Source: Cystobasidiopsis lactophilus (Eukaryota > Basidiomycota > Agaricostilbomycetes > Agaricostilbales > Chionosphaeraceae). Taken from it: a DNA stretch of 64,000 bases. The stretch lies in the NCBI GenBank assembly GCA_001599975.1, contig BCIO01000001.1, positions 1,860,001 to 1,924,000 on the forward strand, given 5' to 3'. A model generated the notes under the pieces. It had not been told where the DNA came from, made no database searches, and saw only the letters and a list, made by a program, of their open reading frames with translations. A program made the translations under genes and the position numbers. Position 1 is the stretch's first letter, and the number at the start of each line of letters is the position of its first letter. Shown here one piece after another: positions 10,633 through 22,277 of this stretch.

Positions 10633-12311
10633 ATGCGTCCTGCTTTTCCCATGTGTCTTTTGCTGCTGCTTGGTGGTGCGGCGGGAAGGCCTGCCCTTCT
10701 ATTCGAAGCCTCTCTGGATGGCTGGAAGCAGCAGAGCTTGCCCGAAATCCTCGGCAAGCTGGAGTATTACCAGGCAGTGCCGCTGTGGCGGAGACAAGAG
10801 CCCAGCCAAGACGGCGGAGCAGGTACGGCAGCGATTCTCTCTTTTGTATCCCTGTCCCCCTTTCCCCTTTCGTCCTAAGAGCCTATTGCTTTGTGCAAAA
10901 AGCCACATCGTCGCAAGATGCGGGTGGATCGACGATCGAACCGGCTCCCCAAGAGCCTTCCTCCCCGGCGGCCTCGAACCTTCAAACGACCACTGTTCTA
11001 ACGACCACTTACGATCCACTTCCAAGCGAGACCTCAGAGACGCTGGGTTTGACGACTTCGAGCCAAATCCTCTCGTCAGATGACGACAGCTCCTCGCCTA
11101 GACCCGCCGCCACCAGCTCTTATGTGCCACCTCCCCTTTCCTCGACTTCATCACCAGCACCAAGTGTGTTGCGATTGCTTTCGATTTTGTGAAAGACCAT
11201 CATTGTAGCGAGATAATCGCTGATCACGTTCTCTACCTTCTGCAGGCTCTTCGCCCACTGAGGCTACGGCAACACGCACACCTCAGACGAGCTTCACGGT
11301 GGACGAATCATCTTCGGCTATAGATGCTTCTGAAGCTGGGGAAAGTAGTGACACTCATACACCGACATCTTCTTCGTCCGAGCTTCGTGAAAGCTCCTCG
11401 CCAGACGAAAGACCTACCTCGTCAGTGTCGCCGGCAACATCCAGTGCACGAGAGATCTCTTCGGACGTGTGAGTGGACACTCACCTGGATGAGCGCGATC
11501 TAATGTTTAATGAAATTTGCCAAGCAGCAGCCCACTCTCGCCGAGCTCCAGTAGTCCGACCTCCTCATCGCCTCCCTCCTCTTCCTCTTCTACGCTCACG
11601 TCCTCCGAGTCGTCATCACCCTCTTCCGCGCCCACTTCTAGTTCTGTTACGTCTTCCACCTCTTCGCCTTCGTCATCAAGCGTGGACAGCAGCTCATCGA
11701 GCGAAACCAGCTCTCTCACGTCCCCGTCCTCGTCAACATCGTCGTCCTCTTCGTCGTCTTTGTCCTCTTCGTCGCTGTCGACCAGCAGCTCTGAAGAGCC
11801 CAGCTCCAGCTTGTCTTCGTCATCCAGCAGCAGCTCCAGTTCCAGCCTTTCCCTACCCCCTTTGTCCAGCTCTACAATTTCTTATGCAACTACCGAGGTC
11901 ATCACATTGACCCAAACTCTTCCGGGAGCTGTTGTCACCGCAGCTGGAACGACGGCACCCGGCGTGGTCGAAACGTTGGTGGTGACTGCCATGGGGCTCT
12001 CGGAAAATCCTTCGACGCTGTTCGTCACCCAAACCAATCTGGTGGTTGTCCAGCAAACCATCACAGTGGTGAGCTGGTCTGCTGGTACACCCTTCTAGGG
12101 GCACCTTCGCTAACAAGGTGTTTTTCATTTGTCCACTTTGCAGGTTCGCACAGTCAATGGCGTCGTGACAACGGCAGTCATCGTCGTTAGTGGTCCCAGC
12201 CTTGGTCCTGGAAAACTCCAGCAGCCAGGCTCCAGCAGCTCCAGAGTCGCGCCTGCTGCCCTCGCCTTTTCGCTTGTCGCCATCTCATTTTTGGCCTGTT
12301 TGCCCTGGTGA
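10633..12311 (+). CDS. secreted Ser/Thr-rich cell-surface protein, probable GPI anchor
   Basis: Five exons (10633-10822, 10903-11163, 11246-11468, 11525-12068, 12144-12311) give 461 residues. The start gives a signal peptide (RPAFPMCLLLLLGGAAG). A short N-terminal part with a dibasic WRRQ is followed by about 300 residues dominated by Ser, Thr and Pro, the Ser runs of exon 4 being the densest, as in heavily O-mannosylated wall proteins. A Val/Thr-rich beta-like domain (TEVITLTQTLPGAVVTA, then TQTNLVVVQQTITVV) precedes a final hydrophobic segment (AALAFSLVAISFLACL), read as a GPI signal. The likely role is a cell-wall mannoprotein or sensor; no catalytic domain is visible. Splice joins keep the Ser-rich frame open and all use standard sites. 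Confidence 0.8.
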
Positions 12312-12599
12312 ACGGGAAACGCCAAGGTGATCGAACGAACACTTCACGAACCACAGCAAAAGAGAGCCTTCGGCCCTGATTTTGATGCTTTCCACCCACG
12401 GACCATGTTCTGTCTTCTTCTCACGGACCATTGACGCCTTGCCTTGATGTATATAGCGATCAAAATTACGCTTGTTTGATGATTGCAACGCTAGATCAGG
12501 TTTCGAAGCTGCTCTCATGAAGTCCAGAGCGATTTGCTAGAAGGCCGCCGCCCAAGTGAAGGGCTCTGTCAGAGTTGCAAGCAGCGCGGGAAGGCCATC

Positions 12600-14748
12600 T
12601 TATATAACAAGGAAGCCTTTGAGCTTGGCTTCAGTTTCTACGAGCTGCAGACGAAGTTCGCATGGTGAGGAAGAGCCCGCTGGCCTAAGTCAGTTGGAAG
12701 GCTCACTTTGAGGGCTTGCTTGACCTCGAGGTGACGCCGTGCGGCCTCGAGCCAATCTCGCGCAAGAATTTTGGGCCAGCCCTGTTTGGAAGACAGTCAG
12801 CCTTGGACTTTTGGAGGCTGCGCTTTGCGGTCACCAACCTTGAGCTGGTTGATTTCTCTGGTCGCCGAGTCCAAGTCCCGCTGGTTCAAGTAGGCCTTGG
12901 CTCTTGATAAGACAGACATGACGTCAGAGCCTTGCGTGAAGCCGGTCTTTTCGAAGAGCAAGGGCGAAAGCGTGGCCGAGGCGAAGTAGGCCAGGCAACC
13001 TCCACGCTCCGGCATGAGGGCGGCGAGCTTGATGCGGCTGGCCAGCTTGTTGCTGAACCAGGAGGACAGGGTGGTGAAAGGGAGGATGCCCTTCTCGATG
13101 GTTTCGGGGGCAATCGAGTTCAGCGCTAAGGGAATGGTGGAGGCGGATTCGGGCTCGAGCGCGAGCTGCTGGATAGCAGAGAAAGAGTCGGCCAAAGACT
13201 GGCCTTCGACGGCCTGAGCAGCCTGGACGGCCGACCAAAGGCGGTTGACCTTCAGGGACTCTTCAAGATATGCGTCGTTCGCGAAGGCGACCTGTTCGAG
13301 CTGCTTGACGTTGGAGGCCAGGTCGTCCAGCTTGGCCAAGCGTCCGCCCCGCTCCTGCTCAACCTTGATCTTGATCTCCCGAAGCCACTTGCGCTGCATC
13401 TCGATGCCCTGCGCCACCAGCTCCTCTTTTAAGCGCTGGTTGATGAGCTCCTTTTGGACCTCGAGCTCCGACTCGAGCTTGGAGCGGTAGTCTTTGCGCA
13501 GGGCCTCGCGCTCGACGTCAAAATTGATGCGCCAGTCCTCCTCTTGGGAGGCCAGGCGGTCGAGCAGGTCTTGCTCCTTGGCCTCCAGCTGGGCCTGGTA
13601 GGTCTTTTGTTGGCTGTCTAAGGTTTGTTCTAGTTTGGCGTGCTCTTCGGTGCGGATGGAGTGCAGGCGGTCGCCCAGCGATCGGAGGTCCATCTCGGCC
13701 ACGGACAGCACCTCCTTGACGGAATCGGCCTTGGTCGCCGTCGTCGGGTTGTCCTTCAGGTAGCCGGCCAAGCTGTCGATGGTGGACGCCAGCTGGCCGA
13801 GCACTGGCTCCTGGAGCGCGAGCTCAGAGATGGTGGGCGCGACCAGGGGCAGGGGCGGGGGGAGGAGGGCGGCCTTTTCTTGGGCGGAAATGAGCTTGCG
13901 CTGAGGCGGCGGCTTGTAGGAGTAGCCTGGCGGGGCCTCGAAGCCGAGTGGCACATCTCTGGTGTAGACTGCGGGGGCGCCGTCGGTGACAGGGGCGGCG
14001 GCAGCATTGACAGCTGCAGTTTCGGTGGAGGCCGGGGCCGCGAACGAATCGGCCAAAGCGGCCTCTGCCTTAGTGACGAGGTCGGACACGCCGTCCGCAA
14101 TCTTGGCGGGTGCTGCCTGGGCGACCTCCTTGACCTGTGTGAGGCCGGCCTTGGTTTTAGCGGTGGCATCGGCGGCGACTTCGACAACCTTGGCTTTGGC
14201 CTCCTCCGCTTTCGCCTTGGCCTTGCTCGCCTCCTCCTTGGCCTTCTTCTCCACCTCCTCGAGCTTGGCCCTTTCCACCTTGGCCTTAGCTTGCACCTCC
14301 GCCTTGATCCGGGCGGACTCCTCCTGCTTTTTGACCTTCAACGCCTCGGCCGCCTTGCGCGCCTTCTCCCTGGCGATCTTGAGCGACTCTTCGGCCTTTT
14401 GGGAGGTGGGCACCTGGCCAGGCGCGGCGCCGAGGGCGTTGAGCGACTTTTCCTCGAGGTACTCGACAATCGGCCGGCCCAAGGGCACGCTCTCGGCGAA
14501 GAAGTGCCTGGCCCGCTCGTTCTGCGTGGACAAGTAGGCCCCTCCGCCGTAGCCACCGGCGATGAGGAGCGAGGTGAGCAGGAAAAAGGTGCGGAAGCGC
14601 CGTTTGGGTTTGGCGGCCGCTAATGTTGCGTCGGTGGCATACCTCTGTGCGCGCAATGGTTAGCTGCTGCTCTGGGGCGTGCGAATGAGACCGCCACAGG
14701 CCCAGAACTGACCCGCCGTAAAGCAGACGGAACCACGCGAGGCCGCAT
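12600..14748 (-). CDS. MIC60: MICOS complex subunit MIC60 (mitofilin)
   Basis: Four exons (14748-14713, 14644-12839, 12781-12707, 12644-12600) give 653 residues. The basic N-terminus (MRPRVVPSALRRRYAT) is a mitochondrial presequence; a single membrane helix follows near residues 35-55 (FFLLTSLLIAGGYGGGAYL). A long Ala/Lys/Glu-rich coiled coil comes next, and the C-terminal mitofilin domain ends with YLNQRDLDSATREINQLKG, WPKILARDWLEAARRHLEV and VETEAKL. The last two small exons are needed to complete this domain, which argues for the splice joins. MIC60 is an inner-membrane protein that shapes crista junctions and contacts outer-membrane complexes. It shares a 314-base divergent spacer with the RdRP gene. 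Confidence 0.96.
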
Positions 14749-15062
14749 TTGCTTCTCACTTGGCCGGCCAAGATGGAGAGAGGCAGATGTCGATGGCCTG
14801 GCCCGCGAGCTTGGCCTGTGACTTCTGGGCTGCTTGGCCACTCTGTATATCTTGTTGTGTGTTGTATGCCATCGATATAGAGCTCTAGATCAGGTACTTA
14901 AGACGGGAGGGCGAATCCGTCGGCGGGCTTGATTGTTTGGTCCCCTCTCTCGCTTTGCCGCTGATAGAGTGCACACACTGCAATTGCCCTCATCGATTCA
15001 TCGCTGTCTCAATCTAAGATTGCCACATTCGGACTTGCACACGGAGGGTTGCGTTCGCTTCA
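14749..15062. other. divergent spacer between MIC60 and the RdRP gene
   Basis: This 314-base spacer contains the 5' ends of both genes. An overlapping plus-strand frame (14933-15592) crosses it into the RdRP exon but looks like a composition shadow; a missed short 5' exon of the RdRP gene is possible. I see no other element. Confidence 0.45.
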
Positions 15063-18000
15063 TTGACGAATCATGCAGGCCTTCCCTCCCTCTCCGCTTT
15101 GCACCACCAAGCTCTGTTCGCTTTCGGACCTCCAACTTCCTTGCTGAGACGACGACCAGCAAGGCCTTGGTCGCCGTCGGACTGGCCCAATGCAAAAACA
15201 CGAGGCATTGGGCTACTCGGTGCTTCGGTGCAGGAAGACCGCAATGTTGTTGTCGCGCCTTTGCCGCGCAGCCAGTCCGCCGGCAGCAAGAGCTTTGCCT
15301 CCCTCAGCGCGCTGTTGCAGCTAGAGGCCTGCCGCTTCGTCGTGCCCAATGGCCCCTTGCAGTGGGGCGACCTGTTCAACGAGGACTTGGTGCCTTTTCG
15401 CCCGCCGCTCGCTCCGCAAAGCATCATGGGATCCCCGAGCAAGCGGCGCAAGCTCGAAGAGAACAGCGCCTCGAAAGGACGAGAACCTCCTGTCGAGTTT
15501 GCGAAGCTGCTCAGGGACCTGTGCAGCAAGAAGGGGCTGCCGGCTCCCACTGCTTCTTCTTCGGACTACTGGAGCGATGCCGCCAACTTTAACACCACCA
15601 AACCTACCGGAGAGCAAAAGGGAGCCTACATGAGCCCGGTCCTGCGTGGGTCGATGGACCTCGCGTCCAATGGCGAGATCCAGTTCAAGCTCGAGTCGGC
15701 CAAGATGGACGCCTCGACGCGCTTCTACCGGCTCTATGGGTGGAACCGCTTCATTCGAGTGGCACTGTCTGACAAGCTGGACAAGAAGGGCCGGAACGAC
15801 CCGAAGACGAAGGAGAAGCTGACCGCTTTCTTGAAGCGCGACTTTGTGAGATTCGCGCCGCCCATTTAAGCCCTGGCTGTATGCTGAAACACACCAACCA
15901 GCGGATTGGCAGCTATACGTATGAGTACATGTAGGCAAAAGACTGGCCCCTTCCAATTCCTCGGACCTGATTTGTACTTCTTCCGTCCACAGCTATTACA
16001 AAGAAGGCTCAGGTATGGCCCATAGTGTCTTGAACAACAACTGAACTCATTCCATTGTTTTGGCCAGTCTTCCTTTTCGCCACGGAAGGCCCTCGCCTCT
16101 CCAAGATCCCCTCTTTCATCAGCGAGGTCATCCCGCCCGACACCAACTCCGATATGAAGATAGCCAAATACGTTTCCAGAATGGCACTAGGTACTTCTTC
16201 GCCTATGCCTGTAATAGGTCGTCTGAACCGCGTTGTCTAGGCTTTTCAAAGACAAAGCGAACCCACCTCTTCAGATTCAAGCACGTCCGCCGGGAGCCCG
16301 ACATCACTTCTACCACGCTCAGAGTTGGCTCCGGGTTCATGAAACGAATCGCGGTAGCTCTTGATCTAGACTACTTGCCCAGTGAGCATCGTACTGAAAT
16401 CTTGGGCCTGCCGAGTTGACGCGCCTGGCCGACTGTAGCCTGCATCGCCGCCAAGGTTGAAACAATCGATGGCCGCAGTATCAATGCGACGTGGAGGCTG
16501 GACGACCTTTTAGAAGGAGCAGACGCCGAGACGATCGAGATCTGGGCAGACATGGAAATCCTCAGCAAGTCGTTACCGCAACGTCGATTCTTCAAGCCAA
16601 CTTTCGGAGTCTGGAAGAGGACCAGAGAGGATCCAACCAAGAAGAAGGAGGTCAAAGAACCAAAATACGATTCCGACGATGACAAGTCCGACGGCGACGA
16701 TTCCGACTCCGACGACAATGAGGACAAGGACGAGTCCGACGACGAAGAATTCCCTGAGGGTGTGAAAGTGGTCGACACCGTTGTTTACGATCAGAGTACG
16801 ATACCGTTCGACTTGGACAAGGAGAAGGGGAGGATCAGAGTGAGGGAGGAAGACTGCCCTGGCGAGGGCCAAGTCATGACCGGTCGGTCTCTCCGTCAGA
16901 ACAATGGTCCACGGGCTGAAGGAATGGGTCGCTCAGATGGATGTGGCGTCATGTCGAGGTCGGCCGCCATGCGCATCGCTAAAGATCTGGAGATAGCCTT
17001 CATGCCCGCGGCATTCCAAGGCCGTATTGGCTCGTCCAAAGGTGACGTTGGTCGAATTGGCATCCAATGAACTCCTCTGACTTTTAAGATAGGCCTTTGG
17101 ATGTTCCATCCCAGCCGAGAAACCATAGTAAGCTTTGTTGCGTGGAAGCGCCTTTCCCGGGGCTCAACACGCACCCAGGACGACAAACTTTGGATCGTTA
17201 TCCGCGACTCGCAATACAAATACGTCGACCCAGATGGCTTCCGGTTCTACTTTGAAGTCGTTCGGGTTTCTGGTCCCCATGGTCCATCGGCTGTCTCGTC
17301 AGTGGGCAAGCAAACGCTCGTAGTGCTGGCAGAAGGTGGCGTGGTGAGTCCAGTTCTGTGCAGTCATACCGATGAAGCTTGTGCAGACTTATTTGCTCCA
17401 GTCCAACGACATCTTTGTAGAACTCATGAAGCAAGCGATCGACACAAAAGTGGACCAATTCAGAGACTGGTCGGACCCAAGTGCCCTTCGAAAGGCCATT
17501 GAAGTGGCTGGCAACGTTTCGGCGTTGCGAGCCCGATTCCCTCTATCAGCTGGCGACGAACAAGAAGCTTTGACCCGCATGAAGTCCATCGGCTCCGTTC
17601 AAGATGAAGATCTGCGCAGCACTAAGACGTCTCCCTACGACCAAATGATGTGTCCCTTCTCGCAGCAACCCAGAACTAAAGCCGAGATCATGCTCCAAAT
17701 GCTGGATGCTGGGTGCTCGCCGACCAATACGCCTTACCTGGCGGAAACGTGGCTCAAGTTCGCAGAGGAAATCGTCTGCAAAGACTCGATTTTCCGTGTC
17801 CCAATCCCAAAGTCTACTGCCTTCTTCGTCATGACCGATCCCGTGAGTCTTGTCAGCGTCGGGTATGCGCAAAATCTAAGGCCTCTTCCCACTTCGCACA
17901 GGTTGGCATCCTCGAGGAAGACCAGATCTTCGTGCACTTCAGCGAGGCTGTTACCGACCCGTTTACTTTGGAAAAGACAATGGGATTGTTTGGAGACGTC

Positions 18001-19574
18001 CTCGTCACTCGCGAGCCATGCGTGTTGCCGACGGACATCCGCAAAGTGAAGGCGGTCTATCATCAAGAGCTCGCATGCTACACCGATGTGATTATCTTCC
18101 CGATCAAAGGCAACCGGCCGCTTTGCTCCATCCTCAGTGGCGGAGACTATGGTCAGATTCCTGCCTAAAAGTTCGGTTGACCTTCGGCTGACCCCCTACG
18201 CTTTGAGGGCAGACGGCGACACAATCAAGGTGATCTGGGATGAGACCATCGTCAAGGCTTTCAGAAACGCCGATGAATCCATCGCCACGCCACCGTTCTC
18301 CGAGGACGAATACTTCACTTCCGACGACACGCCTGTGTCCAGCATGATTATCACTGAAGTCGACGAGGATAGCCAAAGCCGGGTCATGCTCGACCCTGTC
18401 AAAGTCAAGGAGGCCCTGCTGGGTCCTATCGTCATTCCGCGGCACTACGGCGAAATCTCCTGCTTCTACACCGCTGCCGAATACAAGTTCGGCCACCACG
18501 ACCCGCTCACCATTAAGGCAGCACACCTCTTTGCCATCGCGTTGGACGCCCCCAAACAAGGCAAGGTGATCACCAGGAAGGCCCTGGCTTCGTTGCGGGG
18601 TGAGCCGTGTGCCATGGCAGCTCGCAGGAGGAGAGTTGACATGCCCATCTCAGATGAGTGCTTTGATGATGGCTGCATGCCTGAATGGACTGCCTCGACC
18701 AGTGCAGAAGAGCGCTTGTTTGCAGGCTGGACGTCCTTTGGGAATAACAGTCGCCACTGCCGGCGAGGTGTAACCTTGGCCACCCATGTGATGGGTGCGC
18801 ATATACTAGCCCTCATCATCGCAACATGCTGAATGTGCGTGTGCAGATGCCCTCAACAGGCAGCGGAAAAGTCTACAAAGCACTGTGATCATCGAGATGA
18901 AGACGAAAGTCGAGGAGGAGTGTTACACGAACTCTGTCAAAGGTGAGGTTGTCCGTCACTTGAACTTCATGACAAGCTCAATTGGTCGAGTAGACCAAGA
19001 CATCACCCGGATGTACGACTTGGCACTGGAATTGTCGGCCTCTGATCCTGATCTCAAGGCTGACCTGGCCAAGATCCTGGCCTTTGCCGAATCCGTGGTG
19101 GCCGAGTACTCAAGAATTGCCTCCAATTTTGCTGGCGCCAAGTCTGGCACCCCGTCGACTGCCTTGTCCAAGATGAGGCTTTCCGCTAGCGAAACCTACG
19201 ACCGCGAGCTGGAGCGGCTTGCGCGGCGCTACGCGGACGGCCTTCCAGTCTCGAGCCTCAAAAGCATCTTGGCTCATGAGCTCGTAGGCCCTGACGTGCT
19301 GCGGAAGCTAAAGGTGAGCCTCACGTCCCAGCCGGTGGCGGCCAAGCTCTCAAACTGTGAACCGCAGGCCTCTTGTCTCTACTCGGCTTGTTTGAGGAAC
19401 GATCGGCCCGATTGGTTCAGCTCGAAGCTAAGAGTGCCCTGGAAGATGGCCTTCCGTGACCTGCTGGCGCTCAAAGCAGACTCGGTCGAAAGCCGAGAGA
19501 CCTTCTTCACTCGCGTTTCGCCCGCTGTCTCCTCTGGTATTTCCGCGCCGGTACGGCCTTTCCGATGCATCTGA
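15063..19574 (+). CDS. RNA-dependent RNA polymerase of the QDE-1/eukaryotic RdRP family
   Basis: Fourteen exons (15063-15845, 15902-15930, 15993-16012, 16068-16190, 16241-16381, 16439-16882, 16937-17041, 17093-17127, 17179-17343, 17378-17842, 17902-18151, 18213-18794, 18847-19313, 19368-19574) give about 1271 residues. Motifs in order: FYRLYGWNRFIRV, FLFATEGPRLSK, MALGFSKTKRT, TDGCGVMS, WIVIRDSQYKY, REPCVLPTDIRKVKAV and the catalytic SGGDYDGDTIKV, whose three Asp bind metal. The C-terminal part has HVMDALNRQRK and VPWKMAFRDLLALKAD. Such enzymes turn single-stranded transcripts into dsRNA for Dicer, feeding RNA silencing. An acidic Asp/Ser insert (about residues 430-470) interrupts the region before TDGCG. 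The start is uncertain: 15063 is the first in-frame ATG, and the first 120 residues lack recognisable family motifs. The join at exons 12-13 is supported by phase and by HVMDAL. Confidence 0.93.
18152..18212 (+). other. intron splitting the RdRP catalytic triad codons
   Basis: This 61-nt intron interrupts the second Asp codon of the active-site DYDGD motif: the upstream exon ends GGA GAC TAT G and the downstream exon begins AC GGC GAC. Retention would remove the catalytic site, so splicing here decides whether active polymerase is made. Confidence 0.8.
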
Positions 19575-19888
19575 ATGCAGCTGGTGGTGCTAAAAGCTTG
19601 CATTGCACATAGCGCGTTCTAACTCGAACCTACTTCGGTTTGAGGACTGACCGAGGTGCCTCCAAAAAGCGACGGAAGCGCTAAGCTTGACCGACTGCCA
19701 CTTCTTTCATGGCTCTGTTCCGTTTCTGCACCACCCAAAAATGTACACTAGATCCCTCGCAAGTAGAAAGTATGACCAATTGGACCGTTTGGCTTTGTTT
19801 TGACAAGTTCGAGCGCGTTTGTTTAGCCTTGCCTGCCTCCCACCATCAACTTCTCACCGGGACGCTTCCTGAGTCTGGCGTGTTGTCA
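19575..19888. other. spacer between RdRP and MYST acetyltransferase
   Basis: This 314-base stretch lies between two plus-strand genes. The MYST reading frame is open upstream to 19709, so an N-terminal extension of up to 60 residues cannot be excluded. I see nothing else. Confidence 0.45.
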
Positions 19889-22157
19889 ATGGCAGCCCCG
19901 CCATTCCAGGCTGGCGCAGCGGTCACCTGGCAGTCGCGTGCGTTGAGCTGGCCTCCACAAAGATTTAGCTAGCGGACACTGATCCTCCACCCATTCGCTG
20001 GATACACAGGCAATGCGACGGTGCTAGAGATTAATGAGAAGCCAGGGCCCAGCAAGGACGCGGACAAAGCGTCCAAGTGGCAGGCCTACATCCATTTCGA
20101 GAGTGCGCGCCCTTTGTCGATATCTTTGGTGTTCATGTGGCCTTTGCGGCAACTAACGGGCTGCTTGGGACAGACGTGGACCTTCGTCTGGATCGATGGG
20201 TTGATACCGAGGAACTAACGGGGCGAGAGACTGATCTCACGGCGCTGGAGCGGCCTCGAAAACGGCGGCGGGACGGCTCAACGGTGCGTCAGCCTTGTCT
20301 GCGCTTCGATCTTTAGACGTCGTCTGATGCCGAATGGTCCAACTAGCCACCACCCTTGGATGGGCAACCAAGCACGCCCACGGCGCCGCGCCGAATCGAC
20401 ACTGTGCTCTTCGGCCACCACCTCATCCATGTCGGTGCTCCCATCTTGGGTTTCTGATCTTATTACTAAGACCACAATCTGAAGTGCTGGTATGACTCGC
20501 CATACCCAGTCGAAGAAATGCAAGCGGAACTGGACAAGATTGCCGCTCAAGAGCGGCCTGTCCCTGGCCGGCAGCAGCCAGCGCCTCCCAAACCGCCGCG
20601 CAAGAAGAAGAAGCAGGCTTCCCCGCTCCCTCCAATTCTGACAACGACTTTAGCGACGAGCAACGGCACAGGCGAGAACCACGTCAATGCCATCCGAAGC
20701 GAATTGAAATCGCACCACGATGGCCACTTGCACCCGCCGGGCGCCCTCGACCGACGCACCAAAGACACTTTGCTGAACGCTCCTTCTCCTACTTCCTCTT
20801 TGACCGACATCAGCTCGAGAGAACCATCTCCGGCAGCCTCCCAAGCGGCCGAGCCCGCCCTCCCGAAAAGATCGGCGAGAGTGCGCAAGCCGGTCAATGA
20901 AAATCCTCTTGTCAACGGGTCGCACAAGCCAGAGTCCAAGGAAGACTCGATCGCGTTGGTCAAGACCTCGTCGAAATCGGGTTCAGCACGCCACCAGCTC
21001 CCGCCCGGCGGCGCCAAGCTTTTTGTTTGTGACGGCTGCTTTGCATGTTTGTTGCTCTCTTAGATCTTGGGCGAAGCGGACTTGATCTGACAATTTCTTT
21101 CGAAAGATACCAACCAAGAAAAGTCATTGGGGGTCCACGTCGTAAGCTGGCTCTCAAATTTCATTCGAACCACCTGGCTGACCCAGCGTATGAATCCAGA
21201 AATCGTGCAAGGTCTACCGTCCACCGGGACGCAAGATCTATGCCAAAGGCAGCATCAGCATCTTTGAGGTGGATGGCGCGTTGGAAAAGGTAGGAGCCCA
21301 ACCCAAATTGCGCGGGACAACCGTGATGAACATCCTCATTCTTGGTAACACAGGGATATTGCCAAAGGTTGGCCACGTTTGGCAAGCTGTTCATCGATCA
21401 CAAATACGTTTTTTACGATGTGGGTTCTTGGTCCGGCTTTGCAGCTACATTTTCCCCTCTGACTGGTGGGGAGGGTGCTAAACAGACGGAAGACTTTCTG
21501 TTTTACGTCTGCACCGAAGGAACGCCAATGAAGGACTATGCATTGGGCTTCTTCTCAAAAGTAGGTCGGCCGATATGTTTTCTGTCTACAAGCCTGGTTG
21601 ATTCCCGGATGCGTAGGAGAAAGGATCTCGCGACTATTACAATTTGGCCTGCATCAGTGTGTTTCCGCCTTGGCAAAATAAAAGCTACGGCACCTTGATG
21701 GTCGAGATGAGTAAGTTCTGCTATAATGGCAATTCCCTGATGTGCAGCTAACAGTCCCCTCTCAGGTTACGAACTGAGCCGTCGGAATTCATCGGGCATC
21801 GCTGGCACGCCGGAGCGCCCTTTATCCGACCTTGGCCAGCGGAGTTACATGCTATACTGGCTCGGCGCCCTGTCCCGCCACCTCACCTCACTCCTCGATT
21901 CTAATGTCGCCGGAATTGAAGTGTCGCTGGATCAACTGGCCAAGGCTTGCCACCTCACCAAGGAGGACGCGGCGTATGCGATGGCCCACTCGGGCCTCGA
22001 GTTTTTCCGAACAGCCAAGGAAGTGGAGCAAGACGCCGTGCTCGTCAGGGAGGGCGAGCAGTCGGCATTGGTTACGAAGCAGCTGTTGGCGGAGGCGACG
22101 AGTAGGTTCAGAATCAAGGACAGCATTTTGAGACCCGACTACCTCCTGAAGATCTAG
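19889..22157 (+). CDS. MYST-family histone acetyltransferase with Tudor-knot domain
   Basis: Eleven exons (19889-19937, 20010-20102, 20174-20283, 20347-20430, 20485-21046, 21107-21141, 21200-21289, 21354-21419, 21486-21560, 21617-21710, 21766-22157) give 549 residues. A chromo-barrel/Tudor-knot domain comes first (AYIHFENVDLRLDRWVDTEE). The MYST domain starts with RRIDTVLFGHHLIHCWYDSP, has the zinc finger CDGC...GVHVKSC, FGKLFIDHKYVFYD with the autoacetylated Lys position, NLACISVFPPW, and YELSRR with the catalytic Glu, then TPERPLSDLG. Two oddities: about 160 disordered residues are inserted between WYDSPYP and the CDGC knuckle, and the acetyl-CoA loop reads QNKSYG where QRKGYG is usual. It most resembles the SAS2/ESA1 group. 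It would acetylate histone tails within a nuclear complex; the subfamily is not certain. It is convergent with the GCIP-like gene, 120 bases apart. Confidence 0.92.
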
Positions 22158-22277
22158 TTCCAAGCCCAGCGCCATTGTATTAATGCATGCAATGCTGCCC
22201 ATTCGCGGAAACCCCGATCGCATACGTCTGACAACACCAAAGAGAGAGCTCGAGCCAAAGAGGGAGGGGAGAGAGCG

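Noticed and set aside
11525-11860. Ser-codon run read as a microsatellite or minisatellite
   Set aside because: The TCN/AGY codons vary irregularly and stay in frame with flanking coding exons; it is a protein-level low-complexity segment.
13640-14623. 327-codon plus-strand open frame opposite MIC60
   Set aside because: It is a mirror of the Ala/Lys-rich MIC60 coding strand; low-complexity Gly/Leu composition and no domain.
14933-15592. 219-codon ORF overlapping the RdRP first exon as a separate gene
   Set aside because: Its downstream half is the wrong frame of a better-supported exon; no family resemblance. A short upstream RdRP exon remains possible.
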